A stretch of 64,000 nucleotides of DNA from Microbacterium sp. LWH13-1.2 (GCF_038397735.1 NZ_CP151635.1:1054001-1118000); one strand, 5' to 3'. Positions 8,181-17,534 are shown, counted from the first letter of the stretch. Made by a program: numbers and translations. The notes: a model not told the origin generated them from the letters alone.

Positions 8181-9504
8181 TCCCTGCCGCGAACGCGGCG
8201 AGATCGACATCGTGCCCGAGGATGCGCTCGGCGGCTCGGTGGCCTGAGTAGTAGGCGGCACCCACTGTGGCGGGTTCGTCGCCCCAGGTGGCCTCACCCG
8301 CGAAGTGCAGCACGCCGTCTACGGGACCGGCCGCATCGTCGTGATCATGATGCGATGACCCGACAGCAAGATGCGAGTACGACCCGTTCGCGAATGGGTC
8401 GTGTCCCCAGCGGGTGATCCAGTGCGCGGTCGGCGCTCCGACGTGGTCGCCGTACAGCGTGTGCAGCGCGGCGACCACGTCCGCGACGATCTCCTCGTCG
8501 GTGAGTTCCTGCATCCGACGTCCGAAGGGGCCGGCGGCGAAGGTGAGAAGAGTCGGCAGTCCGCTGACCGCGGACACGTCGTACCAGGAGTGCCAGTGCT
8601 CACCCGCCTCGCCGAGCGCACGGACCGCATAACTGCCCTCGTCCCAGAAGCGCTCCGGAAACTGGATGAAGATCTTGTTGAAGGTTCCCATCCCCAGGCG
8701 CTCGACGGGACCCGCGACGGCCTCGGGCAGGGGAGGGGCGAAGTCGATCGAACCGCCCTTGAGCACGCCGAGCGGCACCGTGACCAGCCCGCTGCGGGCG
8801 GAGAAGTCCCCGGCGTCGGTCGAGACGACCACCCCGTCGGGCGTCCGAGCGACCCGCGTGACGATGTGATCGAGCCGGATGTCGAGTCCGGCGGCGATGC
8901 GGCGGGGGAGTTCGTCGTATCCGCGAGGGAAGATCACCTCGTCGCCGTCGATCGCGTCCTCGTCGAGTCCGTGCGCGTCGAGGTCGCCGATCCATGCTCC
9001 GCACTGCTCTTCGACACGGTGTCGGAAGAACTCTCGGATCTCGTCGATGCGCTCCGGTTCGAATCCGGAGCGGTCGAGCGCGCGCTCGGTCACAACGAGG
9101 TAGGTGTCGCCGGGGGAGGACGCGGCGATCTTCTCGACCAGCAGACGATCGGCTGTCGCGACGTCTTCGATCCACTGCGCCGTGCTCGCAGCATCCATCG
9201 GCGTGCCGTCCCCGTCGAAGTTCTCGATGGGACGGCCACCGGCCTGGAAGCTGCCGACCGTGTACTCGATCGTGGGGATGTCCAGCGCCTGCACGAGATC
9301 CCACAGGCGCGACCCCTCGATCCCGTGCACCCAGGATGCCCCGAGATCGACGGGGAAACCGGCGGTGCGGTCGGTGTTCATCCGGCCGCCGACGCGATCG
9401 CGAGCCTCCAGCACCAGGACCCGCTGGCCGGCATCGGCGAGCATGCGTGCGGCCGTCACTCCCGACATCCCGGCTCCGATCACGATGGTGTCGTACGTGG
9501 TCAC
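8149..9504 (-). CDS. FAD-dependent amine oxidase
   Basis: A 451-residue flavoprotein of the monoamine oxidase/polyamine oxidase group, which oxidises amines to imines with release of H2O2. The N-terminal Rossmann motif IGAGMSGVTAARML binds FAD, followed by EARDRVGGR. The C-terminal GEATWGDEPATVGAAY segment is the second FAD-contacting signature. The substrate is unknown. The start is GTG at 9504, 5 nt after an AGGAGG ribosome-binding site; an upstream in-frame start would add 22 residues without homology. No signal peptide is seen. It is divergent from nusA and overlaps the LOG gene tail by 32 nt. Confidence 0.88.
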   Translation of the reverse strand: MTTYDTIVIGAGMSGVTAARMLADAGQRVLVLEARDRVGGRMNTDRTAGFPVDLGASWVHGIEGSRLWDLVQALDIPTIEYTVGSFQAGGRPIENFDGDGTPMDAASTAQWIEDVATADRLLVEKIAASSPGDTYLVVTERALDRSGFEPERIDEIREFFRHRVEEQCGAWIGDLDAHGLDEDAIDGDEVIFPRGYDELPRRIAAGLDIRLDHIVTRVARTPDGVVVSTDAGDFSARSGLVTVPLGVLKGGSIDFAPPLPEAVAGPVERLGMGTFNKIFIQFPERFWDEGSYAVRALGEAGEHWHSWYDVSAVSGLPTLLTFAAGPFGRRMQELTDEEIVADVVAALHTLYGDHVGAPTAHWITRWGHDPFANGSYSHLAVGSSHHDHDDAAGPVDGVLHFAGEATWGDEPATVGAAYYSGHRAAERILGHDVDLAAFAAGIRAREQNPAS

Positions 9505-9550
9505 TGAGTCCTCCTGCGATCCTGACACCGCGACGGTGCGGCGGCCGCCG

Positions 9551-9580
9551 TGGCATGGGGCGGTGGGCACAGGGTATCGT
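9551..9580 (+). promoter_or_regulatory. Putative promoter of the nusA operon
   Basis: TGGCAT (9551-9556) and TATCGT (9575-9580) are separated by 18 bp and lie about 55 bp upstream of nusA. The -35 match is moderate. Confidence 0.4.
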
Positions 9581-9635
9581 GGTACGGATGTCGTGCGAGC
9601 ACACCCGCGCGACGAGAGCTGAATAGGGAGCCGTC

Positions 9636-10619
9636 ATGGATATCGAACTGAGTCTGCTGCGTGGGATCGAGAAGGAGAAGGCGATTCCCTTCGATGAACT
9701 GGTCTCGATCATCGAACAGGCCATCCTGACCGCGTACTCGAAGCACGTCTCCGCAGACGGAGCCACCCCCGAGGGGGTCCGCGTCGAACTCGACCGTCGG
9801 ACCGGGCACGTCGCCGTGCTGCAGGTCGTCAAGGACGAAGAGGGCGCGATCATCGGCGAAGAGGATGCCACGCCCGACGACTTCGGACGTATCGCGGCCT
9901 TCGCAGCCAAGCAGGTCATCAGCCAGCGCCTGCGGGACATCGCGGACGACGTCGTGCTCGGCGACTTCAAGGACAAGGAAGGCGACATCGTCGCGGGAGT
10001 GATCCAGCAGGGTCCGAATCCCCGCATGATCCACGTCGACCTCGGAGCCGTCGAGGCGATCCTTCCTCCTGAGGAGCAGGTGCCGGGCGAGGAGTACACC
10101 CATGGGTCGCGCCTCCGCGTGTACGTGACCAGCGTCGCGAAGGGGCTCAAGGGGCCGCAGATCACCGTGTCGCGCACGCACCCCGGGCTCGTCCGCAAGC
10201 TGTTCGCGCTGGAGGTCCCCGAGATCGCCGCCGGTCTCGTCGAGATCGTCTCGCTCGCCCGCGAGGCCGGCCACCGCACGAAGATCGCCGTCCGGGCGAA
10301 CGACCCGGCCATCAATGCCAAGGGAGCCTGCATCGGCGAGATGGGTCGTCGTGTCCGTGCCGTCACCGAGGAGCTCGCGGGGGAGAAGATCGACATCGTC
10401 GACTTCGATCCGGAACTCGCGCCTTTCGTCGCGAATGCCCTCTCGCCGGCCAAGGTGACCAGTGCGTTCATCCTCGACGCGAGCACCAAGGCGGTGCGTG
10501 CCCTGGTGCCCGACTACCAGCTCTCGCTCGCGATCGGCAAGGAAGGGCAGAACGCCCGTCTCGCCGCCAAGCTCACCGGCGCGAAGATCGACATTCAGCC
10601 GGACAGCGTCCTGGACTGA
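9636..10619 (+). CDS. nusA: Transcription termination/antitermination factor NusA
   Basis: A 327-residue NusA with the N-terminal RNA polymerase-binding domain, a central S1 domain (about residues 110-180) and two KH domains; GEMGRRVRAV near residue 233 and IGKEGQNARLAAKLTGAKI near residue 300 are the KH GXXG-type loops. It lacks the C-terminal acidic repeats of E. coli NusA, as usual for actinobacteria. It controls pausing, termination and rRNA antitermination. GGGAG lies 6 nt before the ATG. It heads nusA-ylxR-infB-rbfA; the rimP gene that precedes nusA in many bacteria is absent, and an amine oxidase gene lies upstream on the other strand. Confidence 0.96.
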   Translation: MDIELSLLRGIEKEKAIPFDELVSIIEQAILTAYSKHVSADGATPEGVRVELDRRTGHVAVLQVVKDEEGAIIGEEDATPDDFGRIAAFAAKQVISQRLRDIADDVVLGDFKDKEGDIVAGVIQQGPNPRMIHVDLGAVEAILPPEEQVPGEEYTHGSRLRVYVTSVAKGLKGPQITVSRTHPGLVRKLFALEVPEIAAGLVEIVSLAREAGHRTKIAVRANDPAINAKGACIGEMGRRVRAVTEELAGEKIDIVDFDPELAPFVANALSPAKVTSAFILDASTKAVRALVPDYQLSLAIGKEGQNARLAAKLTGAKIDIQPDSVLD

Positions 10620-10678
10620 CCGCTCGTCACGTCCGACTCGCGCCCTTCGCGCGAGTCGGACGGGAACACAGGTGTAAG

Positions 10679-10933
10679 ATGGAACCCGTACGAATGTGCG
10701 TCGGCTGTCGCACGCGTGCTCCCCGCGCCGCTCTTCTCAGAGTGGTGTCCCAGAACGAGACGCTCATCATCGATGAGCGTGCTGTCCTGCCGGGGCGAGG
10801 CGCGTGGGTTCATCCGACACCGGAATGCATGGATGCCGCTCTGCGGCGTCGGGCTTTCGGAAGAGCACTGCGCGTCTCCAGCGATCTGGACACGCGGAAC
10901 ATCGAACAGCACCCACCAAGAAACAAAGGCTGA
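10679..10933 (+). CDS. ylxR: YlxR family RNA-binding protein (DUF448)
   Basis: A small basic protein of 84 residues with the family signature MCVGCRTRAPRAALLRVV at its N terminus and GRGAWVHP in the middle. YlxR proteins are encoded between nusA and infB in most bacteria; they are thought to bind RNA, and B. subtilis YlxR (RnpM) affects RNase P and gene expression. The gene starts 59 nt after nusA. Its stop codon lies inside an imperfect direct repeat (10921-10939 and 10944-10960). The position alone strongly supports the call. Confidence 0.92.
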   Translation: MEPVRMCVGCRTRAPRAALLRVVSQNETLIIDERAVLPGRGAWVHPTPECMDAALRRRAFGRALRVSSDLDTRNIEQHPPRNKG

Positions 10934-10960
10934 ACGGCTATGGAAACAAAGTGAACGGCT
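10921..10960 (+). repeat. Imperfect direct repeat across the ylxR stop codon
   Basis: AAACAAAGGCTGAACGGCT (10921-10939) recurs as AAACAAAGTGAACGGCT (10944-10960), offset by 23 nt and differing by a 2-nt indel. The first copy contains the ylxR TGA. Confidence 0.7.
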
Positions 10961-10993
10961 CGAAATGAGACCCGTCCGCGACTAGTGGTCTGC

Positions 10994-11022
10994 CCTGTCT
11001 GGGTGGACCGACCCCAGACAGG
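10994..11022 (+). promoter_or_regulatory. Hairpin covering part of the infB ribosome-binding site
   Basis: A perfect 10-bp inverted repeat, CCTGTCTGGG (10994-11003) and CCCAGACAGG (11013-11022), with a 9-nt loop. The 3' arm ends inside AGGAG (11020-11024), the only Shine-Dalgarno sequence for the infB GTG at 11029, so folding would hide it. Role inferred. Confidence 0.6.
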
Positions 11023-11028
11023 AGAATT

Positions 11029-13848
11029 GTGGCTGGTAAACCACGCGTACACGAGATCGCCGCCGAACTCGGCGTCGACAGCAAGATCGCACTTGCAAAG
11101 CTCAAGGAACTCGGAGAGTTCGTCAAGAGCCCCTCTTCGACCATCGAACCTCCGGTGGCGCGCAAGCTGCGCGCTGCCATCGAGTCGGACGCTTCCCTGA
11201 AGTCGTCCGGCGACGCCGCACCCGCTGCTGCAGCGAAGCCCGCTGCCAAGCCGGGTGCTGCCAAGCCTGGTGCTGCCAAGCCTGGTGCTGCGAAGTCGGC
11301 AGAGGAAACCTCCGACGCTGCGACACCCGCTGCTGCGAAGCCCGGTTCCGGTGCACCGACTCCGGGTCCCAAGCCCGGGCCCAAGCCGGCCCCCGCGCCG
11401 GAGGCGCCCGTTGCTGCTCCGGCAGCCGAAGCTCCGGCCGAGCCTGCTGCTCCGGCAGCGGCGACACCCGGCCCCGCGGCTCCGAAGTCGAACGACGGAG
11501 GAGCTCCGAAGCCCGGCGCCCCTCGTCCCGGCAACAACCCGTTCTCCTCCGCGCAGGGTATGGGACAGCGTCCCACCGGTCCGCGTCCGGGGAACAACCC
11601 CTTCGCTTCGGCGCAGGGAATGGGCCAGCGCCCGACGCCGGGTAACATCCCGCGTCCGCAGGCTCCGCGTCCCGGCGCACCGCGTCCGGGTGCACCTCGT
11701 CCCGGTTCGCCCCGTCCCGGCGCTCCGCGCGGTGGTCAGGGTGGTCGTCCCGGCGGTGCACCGTTCCAGCAGCGTCCGGGTGGCCCCGGTCGTCCCGGCG
11801 GTGCCGGTGGACCCGGTGCGGGTCCCGGTGCTCGTCCCGGTGGTGGCTTCGCAGGTCGTCCCGGTGGCGGCGGTGGCCGCGGTCGTGGCCCCGGTGGAGG
11901 TACCGCAGGTGCTTTCGGCAAGGGCGGCGGCAAGAGCAAGCAGCGCAAGTCGCGGCGGGCGAAGCGGCAGGAATTCGAGATGCGGAGCGCCCCGGTCGTC
12001 GGTGGCGTCAACGTCACCCGCGGTAACGGGGAGATCATCCGCATGCGCCGCGGCGCGTCGATCGCGGACTTCGCCGACAAGATCGAGACGCTGACCGGTT
12101 ACACGGTCCAGCCCGGAACCCTCGTGACGATCCTCTTCAACCTCGGCGAGATGGCCACGGCCACCGAGTCGCTGGACGAGGCGACGTTCGAGGTACTGGG
12201 TGCCGAGCTCGGCTACAAGATCCAGATGGTCTCGCCCGAGGACGAGGACAAGGAGCTCCTCGAGGGCTTCGGTCTCAACCTCGAGCAGGAGCTCGAGGAG
12301 GAGAGCGAGGACGACCTCGAGATCCGTCCTCCGGTGGTCACCGTCATGGGTCACGTCGACCACGGTAAGACCCGGCTCCTCGACGCCATCCGTCAGACCA
12401 ACGTCATCGACGGTGAGGCCGGCGGCATCACGCAGCACATCGGTGCGTACCAGGTGTGGACGGAGCACGAGGGCATCGAGCGTGCCATCACCTTCATCGA
12501 CACCCCGGGTCACGAGGCGTTCACCGCCATGCGTGCACGTGGAGCGCAGGTCACCGACCTCGCGATCCTCGTGGTCGCGGCCGACGACGGCATCATGCCG
12601 CAGACGGTCGAGGCGCTCAACCACGCCCAGGCGGCGAACGTGCCGATCGTGGTCGCGGTGAACAAGGTCGACAAGCCCGACGCCAACCCGGCCAAGGTGC
12701 GTCAGCAGCTCACCGAGTATGGTCTGGTCGCCGAGGAGTACGGCGGAGACGTCATGTTCGTCGACGTGTCGGCTCGCGCCAACACCGGTATCCAGGAACT
12801 CCTGGACGCGGTGCTGCTCACGGCCGACGCTGGCCTCGACCTCACGGCGAACCCGAACAAGGCCGCTCGCGGTGTCGCCATCGAGGCGAAGCTCGACAAG
12901 GGTCGCGGTTCGGTCGCCACAGTGCTGATCCAGTCCGGAACGCTCCGCGTCGGAGACGCGATCGTGGCCGGAACGGCCTATGGCCGAGTGCGTGCGATGG
13001 CGGACGAGAACGGCGAGCAGGTCCTCGAGGCCTACCCGTCGCGTCCGGTGCAGGTTCAGGGTCTGAACTCCGTGCCGCGTGCCGGCGACGTCTTCATCGT
13101 CACCGAAGAGGACCGCATGGCCCGTCAGATCGCTGAGAAGCGTGAAGCGGTCGAGCGCAACGCCCAGCTGGCCAAGGCCCGCAAGCGCATCTCGCTCGAG
13201 GACTTCACCCGTGCTCTCGAAGAGGGCAAGGTCGAGTCGCTCAACCTCATCATCAAGGGTGACGTCTCCGGTGCCGTCGAGGCACTCGAGGAGTCGCTGC
13301 TCAAGATCGAGGTCGACGACTCGGTGCAGCTCCGCATCATCCACCGCGGTGTCGGTGCGATCACGGAGTCCGACGTCAACCTCGCGACGATCGACAACGC
13401 GATCATCGTGGGCTTCAACGTCCGCCCCGACACGAAGGCGCGCGAGCGTGCTCAGCGTGAAGGCGTGGACATCCGGTTCTACTCGGTCATCTACAACGCG
13501 ATCGACGAGATCGAGAGCTCGCTCAAGGGCATGCTCAAGCCGGAGTACGAAGAGGTCCAGTCGGGCGTCGCCGAGATCCGCGAGGTGTTCCGCTCCTCGA
13601 AGTTCGGCAACATCGCCGGTGTCATCGTGCGCTCGGGAACGATCACGCGAAACGCCAAGGCTCGTGTCATCCGCGACGGTGTGGTCATCGCCGATGGCCT
13701 CGCCATCGAGTCGCTGCGTCGCTTCAAGGACGACGTCACCGAGGTGCGCACGGACTACGAGGCCGGTATCGGCCTCGGCAAGTTCAACGACATCCAGATC
13801 GGTGACGAGATCGAGACCACCGAGCTGGTCGAGAAGCCTCGCGGCTGA
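11029..13848 (+). CDS. infB: Translation initiation factor IF-2
   Basis: A 939-residue GTPase that places initiator tRNA on the 30S subunit. The first ~50 residues form the IF2N helical domain; about residues 60-310 are a low-complexity Ala/Pro/Gly/Arg segment, typical of actinobacterial IF-2; then a second IF2N region and the GTPase domain with GHVDHGKT at about residue 441, DTPGHEAF (G3) and NKVDK (G4). Domains II-IV follow to the C terminus. The start is GTG at 11029 with AGGAG 4 nt upstream, partly within a hairpin. A strong hairpin separates infB from rbfA. The repetitive segment is amino-acid bias, not a DNA repeat array. Confidence 0.97.
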   Translation: MAGKPRVHEIAAELGVDSKIALAKLKELGEFVKSPSSTIEPPVARKLRAAIESDASLKSSGDAAPAAAAKPAAKPGAAKPGAAKPGAAKSAEETSDAATPAAAKPGSGAPTPGPKPGPKPAPAPEAPVAAPAAEAPAEPAAPAAATPGPAAPKSNDGGAPKPGAPRPGNNPFSSAQGMGQRPTGPRPGNNPFASAQGMGQRPTPGNIPRPQAPRPGAPRPGAPRPGSPRPGAPRGGQGGRPGGAPFQQRPGGPGRPGGAGGPGAGPGARPGGGFAGRPGGGGGRGRGPGGGTAGAFGKGGGKSKQRKSRRAKRQEFEMRSAPVVGGVNVTRGNGEIIRMRRGASIADFADKIETLTGYTVQPGTLVTILFNLGEMATATESLDEATFEVLGAELGYKIQMVSPEDEDKELLEGFGLNLEQELEEESEDDLEIRPPVVTVMGHVDHGKTRLLDAIRQTNVIDGEAGGITQHIGAYQVWTEHEGIERAITFIDTPGHEAFTAMRARGAQVTDLAILVVAADDGIMPQTVEALNHAQAANVPIVVAVNKVDKPDANPAKVRQQLTEYGLVAEEYGGDVMFVDVSARANTGIQELLDAVLLTADAGLDLTANPNKAARGVAIEAKLDKGRGSVATVLIQSGTLRVGDAIVAGTAYGRVRAMADENGEQVLEAYPSRPVQVQGLNSVPRAGDVFIVTEEDRMARQIAEKREAVERNAQLAKARKRISLEDFTRALEEGKVESLNLIIKGDVSGAVEALEESLLKIEVDDSVQLRIIHRGVGAITESDVNLATIDNAIIVGFNVRPDTKARERAQREGVDIRFYSVIYNAIDEIESSLKGMLKPEYEEVQSGVAEIREVFRSSKFGNIAGVIVRSGTITRNAKARVIRDGVVIADGLAIESLRRFKDDVTEVRTDYEAGIGLGKFNDIQIGDEIETTELVEKPRG

Positions 13849-13865
13849 TCACGTCAGATATATGT

Positions 13866-13902
13866 CTTCGGGCGAGGATGCGTCATGCATCCTCGCCCGA
13901 AG
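13866..13902 (+). terminator. Perfect 16-bp hairpin between infB and rbfA
   Basis: CTTCGGGCGAGGATGC (13866-13881) pairs fully with 13887-13902 around a 5-nt loop. There is no T-tract, and rbfA starts 21 nt later in the same direction, so partial termination or RNA processing is as likely as full termination. Confidence 0.65.
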
Positions 13903-13923
13903 GGTACGTAGAGGGAGAGAACA

Positions 13924-14358
13924 ATGGCTGGTGAACGACAGGCACGTCTGGCCGATCGCATTCGTGTGATCCTCGCTGAGCGACTCGAGAAGGGGCTGCG
14001 AGACCCGCGCCTCGGCTTCGTGACGATCACCGACGTCCGCGTGAGCGGCGACCTGCAGCACGCATCGGTGTTCTACACGGTGCTCGGCACCGAAGAGGAG
14101 CGTCTCTCCAGCGGGGCGGCTCTGACGTCGGCGACGGGGATGCTGCGCAGCGAGGTCGGCAAGCAGCTGAGCACCCGGCTCGTCCCGACGCTCGAGTTCA
14201 TCCCCGACGCGCTTCCGGAGAACGCCGACCACATCTCGGCCCTCCTCCGTGAGGCGCAGCAGCGGGACGCCGATGTGGCGAAGCTCGCGTCGTCGGCATC
14301 ACACGCAGGCGACGCAGACCCCTACATCCGCCAGGACGACGACGACACGGAGTCCTGA
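13924..14358 (+). CDS. rbfA: Ribosome-binding factor A
   Basis: A 144-residue RbfA, a KH-like 30S maturation factor that acts on the 16S rRNA 5' region and is needed for cold adaptation in E. coli. The N-terminal ARLADRIRVILAERLEKGL helix and the DPRLGFVTITDVRVSGDLQ strand are family-typical; the C-terminal 25 residues are acidic and disordered. GGGAGAG precedes the ATG at suitable distance. It closes the nusA-infB cluster. In many bacteria truB follows directly; here a LuxR gene and mutY separate rbfA from truB by about 3.2 kb. Confidence 0.95.
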   Translation: MAGERQARLADRIRVILAERLEKGLRDPRLGFVTITDVRVSGDLQHASVFYTVLGTEEERLSSGAALTSATGMLRSEVGKQLSTRLVPTLEFIPDALPENADHISALLREAQQRDADVAKLASSASHAGDADPYIRQDDDDTES

Positions 14359-14416
14359 ATATCGGCGCGCTCCTCTGTGGGCGTGCCTGCGTTGCTAACC
14401 TCGGCTGAGCGAGTGG

Positions 14417-16624
14417 ATGCTCGTACGGGCTGGGGGGTTCGGCATCGACGTGTTGAGTGCGCATGGGGCGGCTTCGGTCGCCTCCGGGGTGATCGAGGAG
14501 ATTCTCGACGATCTTCTCGAGAACGATCTGAGTTGCGCGCCACATGTCGTCGCGCGGCTCATCTCTGAAGTCACGGCGGATCGAGCGACAGTCAGAGCGG
14601 TCGCCGCACGATTGGATGCTGCGCAGCGGCAGGGGTTGAGGCCCCTCCCGACCCCGGTGCCGATGGTGGAGGCGATCGAAGCGCTGTACGCGCACCTCGT
14701 GCTCGATCAGCGCGATCGTGAGATCCTCGTCGCGGTCTCTCTGCGCCTCGACGACAGGCTCGAACCGCTTCTCGACTTCGTGGGGCGCTCTGCCGACTAC
14801 CTCTCGGCGGGAACGCTCGGTCCGTTGCTCGACATCCACGCGGGGCGGGTGCGCCTCGCCGACCCACGCCTGGCCATCTGGCTTCGAGCGACGACGTCAT
14901 CATCGGCGGCGGCAGCCGTGCACGATCGCCTGCACGTCATCTTCCGGAGCCGGGGCGAGTGGGTCGACGCGGATTGGCACCGTGCCCGCGCATCTCTCTA
15001 CGGCGACCCCGACACCGCCGGGGAGCTGACGCGCATCGCGAGAGAGCACTCGGAGTCCGGTCTGAGTGAGCGCGCGTTCCATCTCGCGGCAGAAGCCGCA
15101 TCGCACACCAGTGGAGTCCGCAAAGACGAGGCCACCGTCGTGGCGGGCGTCGCGGCGATATCCGCGGGCTATGCCGTGGAGGCTGTCAACCAGCTCTCCG
15201 GCCTGTTCCCCGCGGGCGACGAGCGGTACCGGTTGCAGGGGCTCGGTGGATTGTTCGTCGCGCAGGCGCATCTGCGGGGCAGCGTTCCCGAGGTCGATGT
15301 GGAGACGTTGAAGCCTCGGAGTGACGATCCCGAGCATTGGTATTCCTGGGCGCGCGCGTCAGCGTTCGCTGCCGTCCTCTGCGCGGAGCGCGGCGATCGT
15401 CAGGGCATGCGATCGTGGCTGGATGCTCTGCGGGAAGGGAGCGCGAGGGTGAGCGCGGAGAGTGATCTCCGTGACCCGGTCGTCGCACTGGCCTGGCTCG
15501 TTCTGGGTGATCGCGACCTCGAGGATGTGCGAGGAACCGGGCCCCTCACCGGAGGGATGCTCCAGGCTCTGCGCGCGGCCATGGACGGCGACGTCGACCG
15601 TGGACTGCGGCTGCTCGGCGTCGCGGACTCCGGTATCGGTATAGAAGTCGATCCGTTCGTCGCGGGGTTCGAGCGCAGCCCTCTCGTCAGCGCGTATCGG
15701 GCGATCGTCGAAGTGCTGCTGCTGATGTGGCGAGGGGACATCGGTACGGCCCGAGACCGAATGCTGCGGGCGGCCCTCGAACTCCCCGTGGCGCTGCCCT
15801 TCGCCGGACTCGGCGTCGTCATCGCCCGTCGTCTCGATCTGGCGGTTCTCGGACGGCTCGGGCCGTTCTCCCGCGCTCTCACCGCGGCGTCACCCGCACC
15901 CGTCCGCTTCGATCAGCTCGTCGACCGCGCCATCGGAGCGTTCTTGGCCGGCTCGACGGACGAAGCGGTGTCCTTCATGCGGCTCTGGCGCGAACGAGGC
16001 GCGCCGCAGTCGACACTGTCCGTGCCCGGGCTGGAAGAGGCCATCGTCCGCGCGGAGCCGGCCCCGCGCCACCCGCAACGCATCGAACCGCCTGAGATCG
16101 CGCTCGCCCAGCTGCTCCGCCTGCGGATCACGAGATGCTCTGACGAGGACTGGCGCACCGACAGAGCACAGGTGGCAGCCGAGGCAAGGGCACTCGCATC
16201 TCCGTTCTCACGGGGACGCGTCGAGGCCATGATCGGCACGCGGTCGCTCATCCGGGGAGATCTGGAGATCGGTCGCGAACATCTCACCACCGCACTGAGT
16301 CTGCTGGAACTGTCGGGGGCGACGGCGTGGGCGCGCGCCGTCAGCGTCAGGTTGGATCGCTTGGATGCCGGAGAGCACCTGTCGGTACGCTCGGCAGACC
16401 TGCTCGCGCCCTGCCGGCGAGTGTGGGAGCCGCTCCTCACCGTCCGCGAGCTGGAAGTGGCGATGCTGGTCGTCGAAGGCTCGTCGAACCGTGGCATCGC
16501 AGCTACGCTGCACGTCTCGGTGCGCACGGTGGAGGTCCATCTCGGGCGTGTGTTCGCCAAGCTCGGGGTGCGCACCCGTGTCGAGCTCACGGTGATGGCT
16601 CACCGCATCGGTCAGTTCGTCTGA
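14417..16624 (+). CDS. LuxR-family transcriptional regulator without a recognisable ATPase domain
   Basis: A 735-residue protein with a C-terminal LuxR helix-turn-helix starting near residue 674 (LTVRELEVAML, then SVRTVEVHLGRVFAKLG). The large N-terminal part is leucine- and alanine-rich and probably helical, like the repeat region of LAL-type (MalT-like) regulators. No Walker A motif GxxxxGK[ST] is present anywhere, and only 58 nt separate it from rbfA, so an upstream ATPase domain cannot be encoded. It may sense a ligand without ATP or be a cut-down LAL protein. The ATG at 14417 has no clear ribosome-binding site, so the start is uncertain. Convergent with mutY. Confidence 0.75.
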   Translation: MLVRAGGFGIDVLSAHGAASVASGVIEEILDDLLENDLSCAPHVVARLISEVTADRATVRAVAARLDAAQRQGLRPLPTPVPMVEAIEALYAHLVLDQRDREILVAVSLRLDDRLEPLLDFVGRSADYLSAGTLGPLLDIHAGRVRLADPRLAIWLRATTSSSAAAAVHDRLHVIFRSRGEWVDADWHRARASLYGDPDTAGELTRIAREHSESGLSERAFHLAAEAASHTSGVRKDEATVVAGVAAISAGYAVEAVNQLSGLFPAGDERYRLQGLGGLFVAQAHLRGSVPEVDVETLKPRSDDPEHWYSWARASAFAAVLCAERGDRQGMRSWLDALREGSARVSAESDLRDPVVALAWLVLGDRDLEDVRGTGPLTGGMLQALRAAMDGDVDRGLRLLGVADSGIGIEVDPFVAGFERSPLVSAYRAIVEVLLLMWRGDIGTARDRMLRAALELPVALPFAGLGVVIARRLDLAVLGRLGPFSRALTAASPAPVRFDQLVDRAIGAFLAGSTDEAVSFMRLWRERGAPQSTLSVPGLEEAIVRAEPAPRHPQRIEPPEIALAQLLRLRITRCSDEDWRTDRAQVAAEARALASPFSRGRVEAMIGTRSLIRGDLEIGREHLTTALSLLELSGATAWARAVSVRLDRLDAGEHLSVRSADLLAPCRRVWEPLLTVRELEVAMLVVEGSSNRGIAATLHVSVRTVEVHLGRVFAKLGVRTRVELTVMAHRIGQFV

Positions 16625-16634
16625 GCGGGTGGCG

Positions 16635-17534
16635 TCAGCGGGGGAGGGAGAGCGTCTCGCCGTCTGCTTCGGCGAGACCGTCGGCGATGAGCGAATCGAT
16701 CGCCCTGTCGCGCTGCAGCGGATCCGGCCAGTCGGGGAGCACCCCCTGAAGCAGCACCGGATCCGGGGCGGCAGCGCGAAGGACACGCAGGACCGCTCCT
16801 CTGGCCTGACGGTCGGAGCCCTCGAAGGCCGCCTGGCGCCGTCGCGTGTCACCGGTGTCTGGGCGCCCGGCCGCGACCCAGGCGCAGTCGTCGATCAGCG
16901 GACAGATCTCGCAGCGAGGAGAGCGCGACGTGCAGACGGTGGCGCCGAGCTCCATCGCGGCCGCGTTGAACACCGCAGACTCGGCGTCGTCCGTGGGGAG
17001 CAGCGAATCCATGAGGTCAAGGTCCCGGCGAGACGGCGAGCCGGGCTGCGCCTGTCCGAGCACCGCCCGCGCGAGTACTCGACGAGTGTTCGTGTCGACG
17101 ACGGGATGCCGGTCGCCGTATGCGAAGACGGCGACCGCCCTGGCGGTGTAATCGCCGATGCCCGAGAGGAGCAGAAGCGGCTCGACGTCCCTGGGGACGA
17201 CTCCACCGTGCCGATCGGTGATCTCGATGGCTGCCCGGTGCAGCCATAGAGCACGCCGGGGATAGCCGAGGTTCGCCCACTGCTGCACGACCTCCGCAGG
17301 GGTGGCCTCTGCGAGCGCTCGGGGAGTGGGCCATCGGGAGAGCCACGCCTCCAGGTGCGGGATCACCCTGGCCACCGGCGTCTGCTGCAGCATGAACTCG
17401 CTGACGAGTGTTCCCCAGGCTCCGAACTCGTCCTGGAACTCGCCGCGTCGCCACGGCAGATCTCGCGCGGCTTCTCGATACCACGCCGTCAGGGGAGCCA
17501 TCGTCGCAGCGGCTGGATGAGACGTCGAAGGCAC
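16635..17534 (-). CDS. mutY: A/G-specific adenine DNA glycosylase
   Basis: A 299-residue HhH-GPD glycosylase that removes adenine opposite 8-oxoguanine. The catalytic glutamate is in SEFMLQQTPV (about residue 46); the helix-hairpin-helix is LSGIGDYTARAVAVF, and the catalytic aspartate is in VVDTNTRRV. An iron-sulphur loop of the form C-x6-C-x2-C-x5-C lies near residue 200. The C-terminal Nudix-like 8-oxoG recognition domain of E. coli MutY is reduced to about 80 residues, as in many short actinobacterial homologues. GTG at 17534 follows TAGGCT (17546-17541) by 6 nt. Divergent from truB. Confidence 0.93.
   Translation of the reverse strand: MPSTSHPAAATMAPLTAWYREAARDLPWRRGEFQDEFGAWGTLVSEFMLQQTPVARVIPHLEAWLSRWPTPRALAEATPAEVVQQWANLGYPRRALWLHRAAIEITDRHGGVVPRDVEPLLLLSGIGDYTARAVAVFAYGDRHPVVDTNTRRVLARAVLGQAQPGSPSRRDLDLMDSLLPTDDAESAVFNAAAMELGATVCTSRSPRCEICPLIDDCAWVAAGRPDTGDTRRRQAAFEGSDRQARGAVLRVLRAAAPDPVLLQGVLPDWPDPLQRDRAIDSLIADGLAEADGETLSLPR

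Noticed and set aside
11220..11900. Repeated Pro/Gly/Ala-coding units in infB resembling a DNA repeat array
   Set aside because: The units vary in length and sequence, stay in frame and are normal low-complexity sequence of actinobacterial IF-2; not a CRISPR or mobile repeat.
10810..13344. Very long open frame opposite infB (844 codons)
   Set aside because: It is complementary to a certain gene, its composition follows from infB codon bias, and no start signal or family resemblance is seen. The same applies to long frames opposite pnp (54277-56424) and the glycosyltransferase fusion (49900-52572).
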